From NCBI GenBank assembly GCA_963719855.1, contig CAVRDK010000008.1:62001-126000 (forward strand): DNA of 64,000 nt, written 5' to 3'. The translations under genes and the position numbers were made by a program. The DNA comes from CAIQPV01 sp963719855 (GTDB lineage: Bacteria; Pseudomonadota; Gammaproteobacteria; Burkholderiales; Gallionellaceae). Position 1 is the first letter of the stretch; the number at the start of each line of letters is the position of its first letter. Under the pieces are notes generated by a model, which was given only the letters and a program-made list of their open reading frames with translations, ran no database searches and was not told the origin of the DNA. Below, in pieces: positions 60,961 through 64,000 of the stretch.

Positions 60961-63801
60961 TTATGCCATTGATCGAGCAAACACCTCGAACTGTTCAACC
61001 GACAGTGGCTTGCTATAAAAATAGCCCTGTATTTCATCGCAACCCTGTTCGCGCAGAAACGCCAGTTGCCCCGCCGTTTCCACGCCTTCGGCGATGGTTT
61101 GCAGTCCAAGGCTCTTCGACAAGTTGATGATGGCACCGACTATGGCCTTGTCTTCCTGCTCGGTGGTGATGTTGCTCACGAAAGACCGGTCGATCTTGAG
61201 CTTGTGTATGGGAAAACGCTTGAGGTAATTGAGCGAAGAATAGCCAGTACCGAAATCGTCCACGGCAAAGGTGATGCCGTGATTTTCCAGTTCTTCCAGC
61301 ACCGCGATGGCGCCTTCCGGGTCGTGCATCATCATGCTTTCGGTGATTTCCAGTTCGAGGAAATGCGCTTCCAGCCCGGTTTCCGCCAGCACGTCGAGAA
61401 TGGTTTGCGTCAAACCGGGCGCACGGAACTGGCGCGCCGACAGGTTGACCGACACGCGCATCTCCGGCAGACCGGCAATGCGCCACGCCTGTGCTTGACG
61501 GCAAGCCTCACGCAGCACCCATGCGCCAAGCGGAACGATCAGGCCGGTTTCTTCCGCCAACGGGATGAATTCGATTGGGGAAACGATGCCCCGTTCCGGG
61601 TGGCGCCAGCGCACTAGCGCCTCGGTACCGACAATAGCACCGCTTTCAATATTTCCTTGGGGCTGGTAATGGAGCAGGAATTCGCCACGCTCCAGTGCCC
61701 GACGTAAATCCCTCTCCAGATTAAGGCGCTCCAATACCCGTTGATTCATTTCTGCCGCATAAAACTGAAAGGTATTGCGCCCTGCATCCTTGGCGCGGTA
61801 AAGCGCGGTGTCGGCATCTCGCAGCAGTGTTGCCTGATCTTCGCTGTCACGCGGAAAGAGCGCCACGCCGAGACTGACAGTAGCCACGATGTCGCGTCCG
61901 TCGACGTTAAAGGGTGCTGCCATCGCCGCCATCAGTTTGCGGATGGCATCCGCCACATCCTCTTCCTGAACCATGTCAGCCAACACGATGACGAATTCAT
62001 CGCCTCCGTGGCGCGCCACGGTATCACCCTCGCGCACCGTGGCGGCGAGACGCTCGCCGACCGCCTTGAGAAGCCGGTCACCGGTTTCGTGACCAAGGCT
62101 GTCATTGACCACCTTGAAATTGTCCAGGTCGAGGAACAGCACCCCCACCAACCGATCATAGCGGAGAGCAAGGCGAATCGCCTGATTGAGCCGGTCGGCG
62201 AGTAAATTGCGGTTCGGCAGGCCGGTGAGGGCGTCATGATGCGCTTGGTATTCGAGTTGGAACTCGTACTGTTTGCGATCATTGATGTCGTAGCAGGCAC
62301 CAAGATAACCGACGAACTCGCCGTCCAGGTCGGTAAAGGGTGCGCCGTGTTCGAGCAACCAGTGGTAGCTACCGTCACGATGGCGCATGCGGTATTCCAT
62401 GACGAACGGCTCGCGCCGGTTGAAGGCGGAAAGAAAGGTGCCGAGGCAGCGCTCGCGGTCTTCTGGATATACTCCATCCGTTCGCCCGTCGCCCAGTTCC
62501 TGCCCCAAGGTACGGCCAGTAAATTCCAGCCAAGAGCGGTTGACGTAATCGCATTTACCGTCCTTACCCACTCGCCAGATCGGGTTGGGAAACTCCTGCA
62601 TCAACTTGAGGTGAAAATCGAGCGAGGACCGCAGTCGTTGCTCCAGCATCTTGAAATACATGATGTCGCGCATGATGCTGGAATAGTAGGCTACCGCGCC
62701 GTCTTCTCCCCGGTGGGCGAGAATGACCTGCGACACCGGAATGTCAGCACCGGCGTGGTTGCGCAGCATGTTTTCCCCAGACCACGATCCAGACTGCGCT
62801 GCAACCGGCAAGGCGGTGTGGAGGATGCGTTTAGCCTCTTCGGGGAGGTAAAAATCGGCGAGGTTGTAACGGCCAATGCCTTCAACTTCGGTGAGTCCCA
62901 GCATCTTGCGACCGGCGCGATTGAGGTAGAGCATCCGGCCATTGGGCGTAGCGGTGCCGACAATGTCGGTGGTGGCTTCGAGAATGGCTGCCAGAATGGC
63001 ATTTTCCCGCGCGCGGCTATCAAGCTCCTCAATCAGCTCGGCGTTCTGCGCGGCGGTAGTGTTGAACGTCAGCACCAGTTCGCCGATCTCGTCGCTTGAG
63101 TGAAAATCCAGGCGCACGGCCCGCTCGCCGGAAGCAAACCGCCGCGCAAAATCGGCCAGCTTAAGGATTGGCGCAGTGATCCGCGAGCGCACGTAAAAGA
63201 AAGCCCAAAACATAATCAGGACTTCCACCGCCTGCACTAGGTAAATGATGAAATCCGCACGCTGGTGGCCGGTGCGGGCAGCGGTTTCGAGCGCATTTAC
63301 CAAACGCTCGGCATCCTTCAACAATAACACCGAATAGGCGGCTACCGCACCTTGAGCAACGCGCCGCGCCTCCAGATCTTTCCCCGCCAGCACCTGCTCC
63401 AGTGCGGCATGCTGGAGTGGCCGAATTTTCCCGATCCGCTCCAGATTATCGTCCAGATTCGTTCCGGTGCTGTGCATCAACAGGGGGAGTTGCCCAACTT
63501 CATGAACCACCCTGGCGTAATACACCTCGAATTCAGCCTCCGCATTCCGCGCCGATTGTCCGACATCTTCGTCAGGTTCCAGCACGTAGCTGGCCGAACG
63601 GAGAGCGATCTGCTGGGAGAGAAAGCGCAACCGTCCACTCTGGTTGACAATACCGGCGACATTCACGATGCCGTTGTACAGCTTTTCGGCGAAATACAGG
63701 TTGCCGCCGGCAAGCGTCGCCAGCAACAGTAATATCGCGCCCAGCTTGAGACTCACCGATAAACGGCGAGGCGTAGCAACGGATTCGGATGAAATAGTCA
63801 T
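60961..63801 (-). CDS. Membrane PAS-GGDEF-EAL c-di-GMP signalling protein
   Basis: A 946-residue protein. An N-terminal helix (LKLGAILLLLATLAGGNLYF) leads a periplasmic four-helix sensor of the PilJ/NarX type (VNQSGRLRFLSQQIALRSAS), then a second helix (IIYLVQAVEVLIMFWAFFYV), HAMP (about 210-270), two PAS domains with PAC (about 275-520), GGDEF (about 530-690, RHGGDEFVIVLADM with DALTGLPNRNLLADRL) and EAL (about 700-946, GTEALVRWRHPERG, DDFGTGYSSLNYLKRFP). Both catalytic signatures look intact, so it may make and degrade c-di-GMP. Sensor ligand unknown. Confidence 0.93.
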   Translation of the reverse strand: MTISSESVATPRRLSVSLKLGAILLLLATLAGGNLYFAEKLYNGIVNVAGIVNQSGRLRFLSQQIALRSASYVLEPDEDVGQSARNAEAEFEVYYARVVHEVGQLPLLMHSTGTNLDDNLERIGKIRPLQHAALEQVLAGKDLEARRVAQGAVAAYSVLLLKDAERLVNALETAARTGHQRADFIIYLVQAVEVLIMFWAFFYVRSRITAPILKLADFARRFASGERAVRLDFHSSDEIGELVLTFNTTAAQNAELIEELDSRARENAILAAILEATTDIVGTATPNGRMLYLNRAGRKMLGLTEVEGIGRYNLADFYLPEEAKRILHTALPVAAQSGSWSGENMLRNHAGADIPVSQVILAHRGEDGAVAYYSSIMRDIMYFKMLEQRLRSSLDFHLKLMQEFPNPIWRVGKDGKCDYVNRSWLEFTGRTLGQELGDGRTDGVYPEDRERCLGTFLSAFNRREPFVMEYRMRHRDGSYHWLLEHGAPFTDLDGEFVGYLGACYDINDRKQYEFQLEYQAHHDALTGLPNRNLLADRLNQAIRLALRYDRLVGVLFLDLDNFKVVNDSLGHETGDRLLKAVGERLAATVREGDTVARHGGDEFVIVLADMVQEEDVADAIRKLMAAMAAPFNVDGRDIVATVSLGVALFPRDSEDQATLLRDADTALYRAKDAGRNTFQFYAAEMNQRVLERLNLERDLRRALERGEFLLHYQPQGNIESGAIVGTEALVRWRHPERGIVSPIEFIPLAEETGLIVPLGAWVLREACRQAQAWRIAGLPEMRVSVNLSARQFRAPGLTQTILDVLAETGLEAHFLELEITESMMMHDPEGAIAVLEELENHGITFAVDDFGTGYSSLNYLKRFPIHKLKIDRSFVSNITTEQEDKAIVGAIINLSKSLGLQTIAEGVETAGQLAFLREQGCDEIQGYFYSKPLSVEQFEVFARSMA

Positions 63802-63929
63802 GATCCCTCTAAACTTCTCTGGGAGCGGTCTTGAGGCCGCGTTTTTCGACTGCCCGGTCTTTATACCAACATTTGCGCTTATCCGCCAACTCGGTAAGCG
63901 TCACTGCACTACCTGTCTGATGTTTACAA

Positions 63930-64000
63930 TTAATCGTTTAGAACTGACAAGTAGGCCAAGATATCACGAATTTCCTCCGGCTTGAGTTGATTCAACACGT
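63930..64000 (-). CDS. C-terminal end of a c-type cytochrome (start outside window)
   Basis: The frame ends VLNQLKPEEIRDILAYLSVLND and a TAA at 63930. The helix KPEEIRDILAYL is the usual C-terminal helix of class I cytochromes c. Only 23 codons are in the window, so the rest is unknown. It is read in the same direction as the GGDEF-EAL gene. Confidence 0.55.
   Translation of the reverse strand, partial: VLNQLKPEEIRDILAYLSVLND

Noticed and set aside
1..64000. CRISPR array
   Set aside because: Repeats seen are palindromic or dispersed; no regularly spaced direct repeats with unique spacers, despite the Cas4-like DUF2779 protein.

Overview
The window looks like a chromosomal segment of a betaproteobacterium. 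My best guess is Nitrosomonadales/Gallionellaceae. That rests on gene content and order: pepA divergent from lptFG; dacA-dat-ybeD-lipB; sspA-sspB; phoB-phoR; apbE-rseC-rnfABCDGEH; a solitary BtuM next to a B12-riboswitch-controlled receptor; a multihaem cytochrome/NrfD/Fe-S module. Genus is inference; no rRNA is present. Both ends cut genes: an rlmI-like rRNA methyltransferase on the left and a c-type cytochrome tail on the right.

Layout. 0-2.4 kb: rlmI (carrying an in-frame repeat insertion), xerC and a 3' remnant of a DUF484 gene. 2.6-11.6 kb: an AT-richer, nuclease-rich accessory island. It holds a WYL regulator, a PD-(D/E)XK nuclease gene split by a complete IS3-family element, a DUF2779 Cas4-like/DEDD fusion, two overlapping unknown genes, a DnaQ-like exonuclease, a frameshifted PD-(D/E)XK gene and an endonuclease/exonuclease/phosphatase gene. 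12-18 kb: phoR-phoB (split by a MITE-like repeat), a sodium:solute symporter with a His-rich tail, sspA-sspB. 18.4-22.7 kb: a tripartite ABC efflux operon with its own outer-membrane factor. 23.7-30.9 kb: the Rnf electron-transfer complex with its flavin transferase ApbE and RseC. 31.3-35.2 kb: an AT-rich P-loop ATPase gene, a cyclic-nucleotide-binding protein and a CYTH-CHAD protein. 35.3-36.2 kb: tRNA-Phe and a hicAB toxin-antitoxin pair behind a perfect palindrome. 36.3-47.3 kb: core housekeeping genes (mscS, pepA, lptFG, a glycerophosphodiesterase, an HDOD protein, dacA, dat, ybeD, lipB, btuM). 47.5-49.9 kb: a cobalamin riboswitch and a BtuB-like receptor with an early frameshift. 50.1-56.3 kb: a six-gene TonB uptake operon (receptor, Asp-box protein, thioredoxin-like protein, tonB, exbB, exbD). 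56.9-60.5 kb: a Fe-S/NrfD/tetrahaem-cytochrome respiratory module without a molybdenum subunit. 61-63.8 kb: a large PAS-GGDEF-EAL protein.

How the parts work together. ApbE supplies covalent FMN to RnfD and RnfG. The riboswitch ties receptor expression to B12, and BtuM would be the inner-membrane B12 step. TonB-ExbB-ExbD are encoded beside their own receptor and may also energise the BtuB-like one. The window is rich in short mobile or palindromic repeats of at least five kinds. Several have landed inside operons or genes: between phoB and phoR, between rnfB and rnfC, in frame inside rlmI, and directly upstream of dat and probably rnfA, where repeat ends appear to supply the Shine-Dalgarno sequence.

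The strongest candidates for something undescribed are the multi-nuclease island (2.6-11.6 kb), the coding-compatible repeat family (rlmI and rnfB/rnfC copies) and the receptor/Asp-box/redoxin/TonB operon. No CRISPR array, prophage or rRNA operon was seen.
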